A DNA stretch of 64,000 nt, taken from contig NZ_JARZHF010000007.1 in NCBI RefSeq assembly GCF_029891575.1, forward strand, positions 186,001 to 250,000, given 5' to 3'. A program made the translations under genes and the position numbers. Position 1 is the first letter of the stretch; each line of letters opens with the position of its first letter. Shown piece after piece: positions 18,232 through 26,467 of the stretch. This stretch comes from Salipaludibacillus daqingensis. GTDB lineage: Bacteria; Bacillota; Bacilli; Bacillales; Salisediminibacteriaceae. The notes under the pieces were generated by a model. It did not search any database, was not told where the DNA came from, and saw nothing but the letters and a program-made list of their open reading frames with translations.

Positions 18232-18264
18232 ATATGTATAGGAGGTTTATCCTCCTATACATAT
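18232..18264 (+). terminator. Hairpin between adhE and the PFL-like gene (attenuator candidate)
   Basis: A 14-bp perfect inverted repeat (18232-18245 with 18251-18264, core TATAGGAGG) has a 5-nt loop TTTAT. It is followed only by the weak T-rich CTTTATTTCTC. It may be a leaky terminator or an mRNA-stabilising/processing hairpin that lowers expression of the downstream gene. Confidence 0.6.
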
Positions 18265-18303
18265 CTTTATTTCTCTTGATGATTTCATAGAGGAGAGATT
18301 GCA

Positions 18304-20535
18304 ATGCAAACGGTAGAAAATTTTAAACAAGGTGTATGGTGTGAAGAAATTGATGTTAGAGATTTTATTTTACGAAATATGGTTACTTATAAAGGAAATG
18401 ATGACTTCCTTGAATCACCTACAAATAGAACAAATAAGTTATGGGAAAAGGTTCAAATTCTCATTGAACAAGAAGAAATAAAGAATGGAATGTTAGATAT
18501 TGATACAAAAACCGTATCAACCATTACCTCTCACGATCCTGGGTACATTGATAAAAATTTAGAGATAATTGTAGGTTTGCAAACAGATGAACCACTAAAA
18601 CGTGGAATTATTCCTTATGACGGCATTCAAACTATAAAACAAAACTGTGAACATTATGGCTACAAATTAGATTCTAATCTAGAAAAGTCCGTTTTACTTA
18701 ACCGAAAAACGCATCAAAAGAATCTTCTCCAATTATATTCTGAAGAAATGAAACTTGCTAAACATGCAGGTGTTTTTTTTGATCTTCCAGACACTCAAGG
18801 AAGAGGTAAAATAATAGGCGATTACCGCAGAATCGCGCTTTATGGTGTTGATAGACTAATACGAGATAAATGGATTGAAAGAGAAGAGTTAGAAAAACAA
18901 CGGATGTTGACAGAAGATGTCATTCGTCAGTTAGAGGAAGTTTCAGAACAGATACAAGCATTATTTGACCTTAAACAAATGGCTTTATCCTATGGATTTA
19001 ATATATCACATGAAGCTAAAACTGCAAAAGAAGCATTTCAGTGGATTTATTTTGGTTTTTTAGCCGCGATAAAAGAGCAAAACGGATTAGGTATGAGCAT
19101 CGGAAGAATATCAACCTTTTTAGATATATATATCGAAAGAGACTTGGAAGAAGGTCTCATTAATGAGTCACAAGCACAAGAGCTTGTTGACCAATTTGTG
19201 ATGAAGTTAAGACTGGTAAGGTTTCTAAGAACGCCGTTAGATAACCATCCCATTAGAGAAGTTCCAATGTGGATTACTGAATCTATTGGGGGAATAGCGA
19301 TGAATGGAGTACCTATGATTACGAAAACCTCTTATCGTTTTCTTCATACACTTACGAACTTAGGTCCATCTCCTGAGCCTAATTTAACAGTACTCTGGTC
19401 AACTAAACTCCCTAATAATTTCAAAAATTATTGTGCAAAAACGAGTATTAAAACGAGTTCCATTCAATATGAAAATGATGATCGAATACGTGCAGCAGTG
19501 GGAGATGATTATGCTATTGGAGGTTCCGTATCTGTTCTGAGAATTGGTAAAGAAGTCCAATATTTCGGAGGAGTTGCGAACTTTGGAAAAGCATTATTGT
19601 ATGCAATTAATGGTGGGCAAGATGAAGTTTTGGGCGAACAAGTAGCTCCTGAAATAGAAGCAATAAAATCAGACTACTTGGATTTTGATGAAGTAATATA
19701 CAAATTTGATAAAGTATTAGCATGGTTAGCTTCTCTTTATGTAAAAACCTTAAATATGATTCATTATTCTCATGATAAATATGCTTATGAACGCATGCCT
19801 ATGGCCCTTCACGATCATGACACAGTACGAAAGATGGGGCTTGGTGTTTCAGGTTTGTCTGTTGTTGCAGATAGTCTGAGTGCAATCAAATATGCGAAAG
19901 TCCGAATTATTCGTGGGAGTAATGGTTTATCGAAAGAATTTGAAATTGAAGGAGATTTCCCTAAGTATGGAAATAATGACACGAAAGTTGATGAATTAGC
20001 CATACAAGTAACTAACATGTTTCTTTCTAAGCTTCAAAATATTTATACGTATCGATTTTCCTTACCGCTGTTATCTGTGTGTACAATGTCATCAAATATC
20101 ATTTCCGGTCAAAAAACAGGAAGTACACCAGATGGTCGGAAAGCAGGATTACCATTTGCTCCTGGGGCAGATCCAATGCATGGGCGTGATCAAAAAGGCG
20201 CTCTAGCTTCCCTTAGTTCTATTGCTAAAATTAGTTATGATCAATTGAAAGATGGAACATCTTGCACTTTTTCCATTTCACCTAAAGCGTTAGGTAGTGA
20301 AAAAGAATTGGTGATATCTAATTTAATTGGGATTATAAATGGTTATATGGACTTAGGTGGTCATCATATGAATGTGAACATCATTAATCGAGAACATTTG
20401 ATTGAAGCCATGAAATGTCCAGACCATTATCCGCAAATCACTATTCGAGTTTCAGGATATGCTTGTAACTTTATTAAACTTAGAAAAGACCAACAGTTAG
20501 ATGTAATTTATCGAACATGTCATTTGACTATGTGA
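18304..20535 (+). CDS. Pyruvate formate-lyase-like glycyl radical protein lacking the catalytic Cys pair
   Basis: A full-length (743-residue) PFL-family protein. The glycyl radical loop RVSGYA is intact, with the radical Gly at 718. [12 protein letters not shown], the active-site Trp (W323, in MWITESIGG), the [13 protein letters not shown] segment and [13 protein letters not shown] are also conserved. At the place of the catalytic C418-C419 of E. coli PFL (AIACCVS), the sequence reads AIGGSVS, giving G407-S408. Where E. coli has the pyruvate-binding R435 (FFGARAN), it reads YFGGVAN (V424). Ordinary formate-lyase activity is therefore doubtful. No pfl-activating radical-SAM gene is adjacent. 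RBS AGAGGAGAG. The frame is undamaged over 2.2 kb, which argues against a pseudogene. Whether it has different chemistry or is a subunit/decoy of a true PFL is unknown. Confidence 0.85.
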   Translation: MQTVENFKQGVWCEEIDVRDFILRNMVTYKGNDDFLESPTNRTNKLWEKVQILIEQEEIKNGMLDIDTKTVSTITSHDPGYIDKNLEIIVGLQTDEPLKRGIIPYDGIQTIKQNCEHYGYKLDSNLEKSVLLNRKTHQKNLLQLYSEEMKLAKHAGVFFDLPDTQGRGKIIGDYRRIALYGVDRLIRDKWIEREELEKQRMLTEDVIRQLEEVSEQIQALFDLKQMALSYGFNISHEAKTAKEAFQWIYFGFLAAIKEQNGLGMSIGRISTFLDIYIERDLEEGLINESQAQELVDQFVMKLRLVRFLRTPLDNHPIREVPMWITESIGGIAMNGVPMITKTSYRFLHTLTNLGPSPEPNLTVLWSTKLPNNFKNYCAKTSIKTSSIQYENDDRIRAAVGDDYAIGGSVSVLRIGKEVQYFGGVANFGKALLYAINGGQDEVLGEQVAPEIEAIKSDYLDFDEVIYKFDKVLAWLASLYVKTLNMIHYSHDKYAYERMPMALHDHDTVRKMGLGVSGLSVVADSLSAIKYAKVRIIRGSNGLSKEFEIEGDFPKYGNNDTKVDELAIQVTNMFLSKLQNIYTYRFSLPLLSVCTMSSNIISGQKTGSTPDGRKAGLPFAPGADPMHGRDQKGALASLSSIAKISYDQLKDGTSCTFSISPKALGSEKELVISNLIGIINGYMDLGGHHMNVNIINREHLIEAMKCPDHYPQITIRVSGYACNFIKLRKDQQLDVIYRTCHLTM

Positions 20536-20562
20536 TAAAGAATGTGAATTGTATAATGACGT

Positions 20563-20595
20563 CCTCCTCTCTTGTTTAATAACAGAGGGGGTTTT
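20563..20595 (+). terminator. Intrinsic terminator after the PFL-like gene
   Basis: An 8-bp stem, CCTCCTCT (20563-20570) with AGAGGGGG (20584-20591, one G:T), is followed by TTTT. It lies 28 bp past the stop. Confidence 0.75.
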
Positions 20596-20888
20596 AATTT
20601 ATAAATAGAATACACATCTTTTAATGTATGTATATTTCTATGGATTTCTAGACTAAATTAGATTTATTACATAATTTTTGCTGGTATATTAAGGTTTTCG
20701 CTAAAATGTTAGTTTTTATGTTAGATTATTTCACAATTTTTGAAATTTATATTGTAATTCTAAATTTACTGAATTATACTAATTTTATTAAATGATTTCG
20801 GAATACGCAGAATATTTAAAGAAAAACGATTAATTTCGTAATTTATTTAGCAATTTCAATCGAAAAGGTAAAGAGATGTGATAATCTA
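20596..20888. other. AT-rich intergenic region before the Lrp-type gene
   Basis: About 290 bp of very AT-rich sequence without an ORF. A TTTCA...TGAAA inverted repeat lies around 20729-20748. It may hold the promoter and autoregulatory sites of the downstream regulator, but no clear -35/-10 pair stands out. Confidence 0.4.
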
Positions 20889-21338
20889 ATGGGAAAACTT
20901 GATCAAAAGGATTTAGCAATTTTAAATTACTTACAAGAAAATGGTAGATGCTCATATACCGAAATAGCTAGACTACTTAATGTGAGTGAAGGGACAGTTC
21001 GTACTCGAATCAATCGAATGTTAAAAGATGATGTTTTTGAATTTGTTATACATACTAATCCAAATAAAATTGGATTGAACGTTCAAGCTATTATTGGAAT
21101 AACAACAAAATTAGGAAAACATGAGGAAATAGCAGAAGAATTAAGAAGTTATTCGGAAGTTCGTTTTGTAGGGGCTTTTTCCGGAACTCACGATATTATT
21201 ATTCAAGCTTATTTTAAAAACAATGAAGAATTGATGGATTTTGTTAATAAAAAATTAGCTCAAATTGATGGTATTGAGAGTGAAGAAGTGAATGTTGAAT
21301 TAAAACAATATAAAGATTCCTTTTCCTATATTCCTTAA
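20889..21338 (+). CDS. Lrp/AsnC-family transcriptional regulator
   Basis: A DNA-binding regulator of the feast/famine family. Its 149 residues open with the AsnC-type winged helix-turn-helix (LDQKDLAILNYLQENGR, then YTEIARLLNVSEGTVRTRI, about 4-45). A RAM/ligand-binding domain follows, with the GAFSGTHDIIIQAYF motif (about 97-111). Such proteins sense amino acids or related metabolites and often regulate a neighbour. It lies between the fermentation genes and the app peptide transporter, and either could be a target. The Shine-Dalgarno is weak and distant (AAAGGTAAAGAG), so poor translation or another start is possible. Ligand unknown. Confidence 0.88.
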   Translation: MGKLDQKDLAILNYLQENGRCSYTEIARLLNVSEGTVRTRINRMLKDDVFEFVIHTNPNKIGLNVQAIIGITTKLGKHEEIAEELRSYSEVRFVGAFSGTHDIIIQAYFKNNEELMDFVNKKLAQIDGIESEEVNVELKQYKDSFSYIP

Positions 21339-21360
21339 GTGAAGAAGTTTAAAAGCCTAA

Positions 21361-21375
21361 AATTTTCCGAATATT
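21361..21375 (+). promoter_or_regulatory. CodY-like box upstream of appD
   Basis: AATTTTCCGAATATT matches the CodY consensus AATTTTCWGAAAATT at 13 of 15 positions. It lies 93 bp before the appD start. CodY control of peptide uptake genes, including the app operon, is known in Bacillus. A direct repeat CGAATATT overlaps it (21368-21375 and 21385-21392). Confidence 0.55.
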
Positions 21376-21467
21376 CATTTTAAACGAATATTGCGTAAGC
21401 AAAAGAAGAATTAACATACTGGTTTAATTGGAACGTTCATTAAATTATTTTGATTTGAGGTGCAGGA

Positions 21468-22472
21468 ATGAAGAAAGACAGAATTTTAGATGTTAAAGGG
21501 TTAAAAACACAATTCAAAATAGATAAAACAAGAGTTGCCAAAGCCGTAGACAACATAGACTTTTACATCGAAAAAGGAGAGACACTTGCGATAGTTGGAG
21601 AATCTGGTAGTGGGAAAAGTATTACTGCTCTATCGATTATGCAACTCATTCCAAGTCCACCAGGAAAGATTGTAGATGGTTCTATTGAACTTGACGGTAT
21701 CGATCTATTGAAACTTAATGAAAAACAAATGACCGAAACAAGAGGAAATGACGTTGCGATGATTTTCCAAGAGCCAATGACGTCGTTAAATCCAGTTTTT
21801 ACGATAGGAACTCAAGTCTCGGAGCCTTTAAGAAAGCATAAAAAGATGGGAAAAAAAGAAGCGAAAAAACAAACGATTGAGTTATTGAAACTTGTTGGTT
21901 TTCCGAGAGCAGAAGATATTTTTCATGAATACCCACACCAACTTTCAGGTGGTATGCGTCAAAGAGCAATGATTGCGATGGCTCTATCTTGTGCTCCTAA
22001 ATTAATTATTGCTGATGAGCCTACAACAGCTCTTGACGTGACAATACAAGCTCAAATTCTTGATCTGATGTTAGATATGAAAAAGAAAACTGGATCTTCG
22101 ATTTTGATGATTACTCACGATCTTGGAGTTGTAGCGGAAACGGCCGATCGTGTAGCTGTTATGTACGCTGGACAGATCGTCGAATCAGCTTCTGTTAAAG
22201 AGTTATTCGTTAATCCAAAACATCCTTATACAGTAGGTCTTTTAAATAGTATGCCGAAAATTGAACAAGATACAGAGCGGTTAGAATCCATTCCTGGAAT
22301 GGTTCCACCAGCTCATAACTTTCCTCAAGGATGCCGATTCGCTCCAAGATGTAAACATGCAATGGAGCAATGTACAGAAGCCCTTCCGGAGTTAATTGAA
22401 GATGGCTTGAATCACAAAGTCCGCTGTGTATTATACGATGGAAGCGGCAAAGGAGTCTCTCATGTCAAGTAA
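21468..22472 (+). CDS. appD: Oligopeptide ABC transporter ATP-binding protein (AppD/OppD type)
   Basis: One of two ATPases energising peptide import at the inner face of the membrane. It is 334 residues long. Motifs are Walker A GESGSGKS, the Q-loop segment MIFQEPMTSLNPVF, signature LSGGMRQRAMIAMAL, Walker B LIIADEPTTALD, and the C-terminal oligopeptide-transporter extension with the Cys-rich GCRFAPRCKHAMEQC. The start has GAGGTG. The 3' end overlaps appF by 11 bp. The D-F-A-B-C order is that of the Bacillus app operon rather than opp (A-B-C-D-F). Confidence 0.93.
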   Translation: MKKDRILDVKGLKTQFKIDKTRVAKAVDNIDFYIEKGETLAIVGESGSGKSITALSIMQLIPSPPGKIVDGSIELDGIDLLKLNEKQMTETRGNDVAMIFQEPMTSLNPVFTIGTQVSEPLRKHKKMGKKEAKKQTIELLKLVGFPRAEDIFHEYPHQLSGGMRQRAMIAMALSCAPKLIIADEPTTALDVTIQAQILDLMLDMKKKTGSSILMITHDLGVVAETADRVAVMYAGQIVESASVKELFVNPKHPYTVGLLNSMPKIEQDTERLESIPGMVPPAHNFPQGCRFAPRCKHAMEQCTEALPELIEDGLNHKVRCVLYDGSGKGVSHVK

Positions 22473-23487
22473 AACTAGTAAAAAACAAGAAGTGTTGTTC
22501 GAAATAAAGAATTTAAAAAAATACTTCCCGGTTAAGGGTGGAGTATTACAGCGAACGGTTGGTCACGTAAAAGCAGTCGATGATATTAGTTTCACTATTT
22601 ACAAAGGAGAAACGTTAGGGATTGTAGGAGAATCTGGTTCAGGAAAATCGACACTCGGGCGAACGATATTAAGATTGTTGGATCCGACAGAAGGCGAAAT
22701 TATTTACAACAATGAAGATATTGCTAGTTTAAGGCAAGGGAAGTTAAGACCATTAAGAAAAGATATGCAAATGGTATTTCAAGATCCATATGCTTCTTTG
22801 AATCCACGAATGAGTGTAGGAGAATTAATAGAAGAACCTATGATCGTTCAAAATACATTATCAAAAGCAGATCGAAAACAGATGGTTGTTGATTTATTGG
22901 GCAAAGTTGGTTTAGGTCCAGAAGCAAGGATGAAGTACCCTCACGAGTTCTCTGGTGGTCAGCGTCAAAGAATTGGAATCGCTCGATCTTTATCTACAAG
23001 ACCTAAATTTATTATTGGTGATGAACCAGTTTCTGCATTAGACGTTTCTGTTCAGTCACAAGTATTAAATTTAATGGAAGATTTACAAGATGAATTTGAA
23101 CTTACATATCTTTTCATTGCTCATGATTTGAGTGTGGTCAAACATATCAGTGACCGAGTAGGGGTCATGTATTTAGGAAGAATGGCAGAAATTGCACCGA
23201 AGAAATCTTTATATGACAAACCATTACATCCATATACACAAGCACTTATTGCAGCTGTTCCTTCAACAGATGTTTTGAATGTAAGAGAAAAGACTCCGTT
23301 AAAAGGAGATTTACCTAGTCCATCCAATCCTCCAACTGGTTGTGCTTTTCATACAAGATGTCCGAAAGTACATGACCGTTGCAAAGTTGATCGACCTGAA
23401 CTTGTACATATGGGAGAAGAACATTACGTTGCTTGCCACTTATATACAAACCCAGAATCTAAATCATCTGAAGATTTACAAAGCTGA
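22462..23487 (+). CDS. appF: Oligopeptide ABC transporter ATP-binding protein (AppF/OppF type)
   Basis: Second ATPase of the importer. The start is set at the ATG at 22462 (MSSKTSKKQEVLF), which has AAAGGAG at proper distance; an in-frame ATG 36 bp upstream lacks an RBS. This gives 341 residues. Motifs are Walker A GESGSGKST, signature FSGGQRQRIGIARSL, Walker B FIIGDEPVSALD, and the C-terminal GCAFHTRCPKVHDRC cluster. The 11-bp overlap with appD implies translational coupling. Confidence 0.93.
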   Translation: MSSKTSKKQEVLFEIKNLKKYFPVKGGVLQRTVGHVKAVDDISFTIYKGETLGIVGESGSGKSTLGRTILRLLDPTEGEIIYNNEDIASLRQGKLRPLRKDMQMVFQDPYASLNPRMSVGELIEEPMIVQNTLSKADRKQMVVDLLGKVGLGPEARMKYPHEFSGGQRQRIGIARSLSTRPKFIIGDEPVSALDVSVQSQVLNLMEDLQDEFELTYLFIAHDLSVVKHISDRVGVMYLGRMAEIAPKKSLYDKPLHPYTQALIAAVPSTDVLNVREKTPLKGDLPSPSNPPTGCAFHTRCPKVHDRCKVDRPELVHMGEEHYVACHLYTNPESKSSEDLQS

Positions 23488-23601
23488 TATTTAGCCTAAA
23501 TTTGATGATTTAAGGGAGGTGAGGCAAGAAAGGCAGCAAAGTATTGTAACTATTTAAGGTTTTCATTTGGTCAAGATTAAAAAATAGGGGGAATTAGTAT
23601 T

Positions 23602-25410
23602 ATGAAGAAAAGCTTTTGGCTAATGATTGTTCTTCTTTTATCACTTATGGTTGCTCTTGCAGCTTGTGGTGGAAATAACGAAGAAGGAACAGAAAATGGC
23701 GGTAACGACGTAAACAATGAAGTGAATAATAACAACGATGATGCTAACAACAATAATAATGATAATGATGCAGAGGATTCTGACGGAGAACCTCAATCAG
23801 GTGGATCGATTACAGCTGCAATGTATTCAGCTCCAGATCACCAATTTAATCCTTTATTCTACAGTTCTGCTTATGACGCAAATATTTTAGATATAGCGTT
23901 TGAAAGCCTTGTGAAACAAGATGAAAACTTAGAATTTATTCCTGGATTAGCTCATGACTGGGAATTTAATGATGAGTTTACAGAATTAACTTATCAATTG
24001 GAAGAAGATGTTACTTGGCATGATGGAGAGCCAATGACAGCTCACGATGTTGTCTTTACTTACACAGCTATCGCAGACCCTGATTATGTTGCAGCAGGTG
24101 GGGTAAGAACAAACTATGCCAGCACTCTTGCAGGATATGAAGAGTATGTGTCAGGAGATGCGGATACATTAGAAGGTGTTGAAGCTCTTGATGATTATAC
24201 AGTTAAATTTACTTTTGCTGAACCAAACATTAAAGCTTTAGCAGATACTAGTTTCTTTATTGTAGCTGAACATATTTTAGGAGATATTCCAGTAGCAGAA
24301 ATGGCTGAACATTCATCAGCTTATAATGCGGAAGAAGTTATTGGAACAGGTCCTTTTAACCTTACTGAATATCAAGAAGGTGAGCAATACATCCTTCAAG
24401 CTTACGAAGACTATTGGCAAGGTACTCCTTATTTAGATAGTGTCGTATGGCAAGTAGTTGACCAAGCAATTATGACAGGTATGCTTCAAAATGACGAAAT
24501 TCATTTACTTAATCGACCAGGTGGTGTTCCAGCAGCTGATCGAGAAGACGTAGAAGCGATGGACAATGTTGAAATCCTTGAATTGCAAGACTTAGGTTAT
24601 CAATATATGGCATTTAAACATAATCACGGACCTAATGACAGTCTTACAGATAAAGATTCTTGGGTTCCAAATGAAAAAGTGCAAGATGTAGCACTTCGCC
24701 AGGCAATTGCTCATGCAATTAACAGAGAAGGTTTTGTCGATGGTTTAATGTATGGAGCGGGTCAGGTCATGCACGCAACATTCCCTGAAGCTTCATGGGC
24801 ATACAATGAAGATGCACCAATTAAATATGATTACAATGAAGATCGTGCAAATGAAATTTTAGATGAAGCTGGATATGAATGGGATGGCGATTTCAGAACC
24901 AACCCAGATGGAGAAGAGTTCACGTTAAATCTTGATTACCCAACAGGGAATGAGATTCGCGAAAGAACAGCTCCAATTATTCAAGAAAACCTTCAAGCAG
25001 TAGGCATTCAAGTGAACTTAAATAGTCCACGTGAGGCCAGTGCTCACTTTGATAGAATTGAAGAAAATGATACAGATATGGATCTTTACCTTGCTGGATG
25101 GAGTCTAGCTTCTGGTGATCCAGATCCATCAGGTTACTTCTTGTCTACAGCAGCATATAACTATCCTCGTTACGATGATGAGACGTTTGATCAATTAATG
25201 CTAGAAGCAATTACTGCTCCTGACGCTTTTGATCAAGAATACAGAGAAGAAAAGTATAACGAGTGGAGCGAATATATGTCTGAGCAACTTCCAGTTATTC
25301 CTTTGTATTCACAAAATGTTATTTATGCACACAATGCAAATTTACAAGGTATTACATTTAAAACACATCAAATCCTAGATGATTCTCATCTATGGTATCT
25401 AGAACAATAA
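23602..25410 (+). CDS. appA: Oligopeptide-binding lipoprotein (AppA)
   Basis: Extracytoplasmic peptide receptor of the App importer. The signal peptide ends in lipobox LAAC, with the lipid-modified Cys at residue 22. An unusually long, low-complexity Asn/Asp/Glu linker (about 24-66) then tethers the solute-binding domain. The family 5 SBP body has PQSGGSITAAM, LAHDWEFNDE and the WHDGEPMTAHDVVFTY hallmark. The mature protein is strongly acidic, which suggests a surface adapted to high pH or salt. The 602-residue length is normal. RBS AGGGGGAA. A hairpin downstream may keep appA mRNA more abundant than the permease message. Confidence 0.94.
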   Translation: MKKSFWLMIVLLLSLMVALAACGGNNEEGTENGGNDVNNEVNNNNDDANNNNNDNDAEDSDGEPQSGGSITAAMYSAPDHQFNPLFYSSAYDANILDIAFESLVKQDENLEFIPGLAHDWEFNDEFTELTYQLEEDVTWHDGEPMTAHDVVFTYTAIADPDYVAAGGVRTNYASTLAGYEEYVSGDADTLEGVEALDDYTVKFTFAEPNIKALADTSFFIVAEHILGDIPVAEMAEHSSAYNAEEVIGTGPFNLTEYQEGEQYILQAYEDYWQGTPYLDSVVWQVVDQAIMTGMLQNDEIHLLNRPGGVPAADREDVEAMDNVEILELQDLGYQYMAFKHNHGPNDSLTDKDSWVPNEKVQDVALRQAIAHAINREGFVDGLMYGAGQVMHATFPEASWAYNEDAPIKYDYNEDRANEILDEAGYEWDGDFRTNPDGEEFTLNLDYPTGNEIRERTAPIIQENLQAVGIQVNLNSPREASAHFDRIEENDTDMDLYLAGWSLASGDPDPSGYFLSTAAYNYPRYDDETFDQLMLEAITAPDAFDQEYREEKYNEWSEYMSEQLPVIPLYSQNVIYAHNANLQGITFKTHQILDDSHLWYLEQ

Positions 25411-25435
25411 TATTAGCTAACGATAAATGATATTT

Positions 25436-25469
25436 GGGCGTATGGTCTAGACCAGCCATGCGCCCCTTT
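25436..25469 (+). terminator. Partial terminator/attenuator between appA and appB
   Basis: A 10-bp stem with one G:T pair, GGGCGTATGG (25436-25445) and CCATGCGCCC (25456-25465), is followed by CTTTTATT. Such hairpins after binding-protein genes commonly give stoichiometric excess of the receptor. Confidence 0.7.
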
Positions 25470-25491
25470 TATTGAGTGGGAGGAAACCTGT

Positions 25492-26457
25492 ATGTATAAA
25501 TACATAACTAGAAGAGTTTTACAGTTTATTCCAATGCTCTTCTTAGTAACAGTGGTCGTATATGGATTAGCCCAAGCAGCGCCAGGTGATCCGATGAGTG
25601 GGGAGATTTTAGATCCTGATATTCCAGCTGAAGTATTGGAAGAGCGAAGAGAAGCACTAGGATTGAACGATCCAATTCCTGTGCAATATTGGAACTGGCT
25701 TAGTTCTGTGGCAGTTGGTGACTTCGGTCAATCGATGCATTACACAGGCCGATCAGTTTCTGAGTTAGTAACATCACGAATAATGAATACATTATATCTA
25801 TCTTTATTTGCACTTGCAGTCACGATTCTTGTGGCCATTCCTATAGGGATTTATTCGTCTAAAAAACCATATTCATTACTTGATTATAGTGCAACAACAT
25901 TTGCTTTTCTCGGTCTTGCAACACCGAACTTTTTCGCTGCATTAATAGCGATTTATTTCTTCTCGTTTCAGTTGGGATGGTTCCCATCACAAGGAACTGT
26001 TTCTTCCGTTGGTCTAACAGGATTTGAGTATTTTATTGATAAACTTCGTCACTTAATTTTACCTGGGTTTACTCTTGGGTTAGCAAGCACGGCTATATAT
26101 ATGCGTTACTTAAGAACAGAAATGCTTGAAGTTATGGGAAGTGACTTTATCCGTACAGCTAGAGCAAAGGGGTTAGGCCCTGGTTCTGTATTGTACAAGC
26201 ATACGCTTCGAAATGCTTTAATACCTATTATAACGTTACTAGGATTTGAGTTTGGAACGTTATTAAGTGGAGCCGTTATTACAGAAGCTGTATTCAATTA
26301 TCCAGGGTTAGGAACATTGTTTTTGAATTCAATACAAAATCGTGATTATCCTGTAATCATGGCGATTAATTTAATACTTGCTGTTACTATATTAGTTGGA
26401 AACCTATTAGCAGATATATTTTATGCAATAGTTGATCCTAGAATACGTTACGATTGA
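25492..26457 (+). CDS. appB: Oligopeptide ABC transporter permease (AppB type)
   Basis: First membrane subunit of the importer. It is 321 residues with about six spans, the N-terminal MYKYITRRVLQFIPMLFLV span typical of OppB/DppB, and the cytoplasmic EAA loop RTARAKGLGPGSVLYKHTLRN (about 221-241), which contacts the ATPases. The RBS GGGAGG is 9 bp from the ATG. The stop overlaps the RBS of appC. Confidence 0.94.
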   Translation: MYKYITRRVLQFIPMLFLVTVVVYGLAQAAPGDPMSGEILDPDIPAEVLEERREALGLNDPIPVQYWNWLSSVAVGDFGQSMHYTGRSVSELVTSRIMNTLYLSLFALAVTILVAIPIGIYSSKKPYSLLDYSATTFAFLGLATPNFFAALIAIYFFSFQLGWFPSQGTVSSVGLTGFEYFIDKLRHLILPGFTLGLASTAIYMRYLRTEMLEVMGSDFIRTARAKGLGPGSVLYKHTLRNALIPIITLLGFEFGTLLSGAVITEAVFNYPGLGTLFLNSIQNRDYPVIMAINLILAVTILVGNLLADIFYAIVDPRIRYD

Positions 26458-26467
26458 GGTGAGCGCA

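Noticed and set aside
18232-18264. Riboswitch or T-box in the adhE-PFL gap
   Set aside because: Only a single simple hairpin in 84 bp, with no aptamer-like conserved blocks.
19501-19533. Sequencing error or frameshift as the cause of the missing PFL cysteines
   Set aside because: The frame is continuous and flanking residues (DDYAI before, VS and IGK after) align without gaps; three adjacent substitutions plus the downstream Arg-to-Val change are unlikely from one error.
23664-23805. AAT/GAT-rich tract in appA as a microsatellite or assembly artefact
   Set aside because: The frame is maintained and codons vary (aac/aat, gat/gac); it fits a polar linker after a lipobox.
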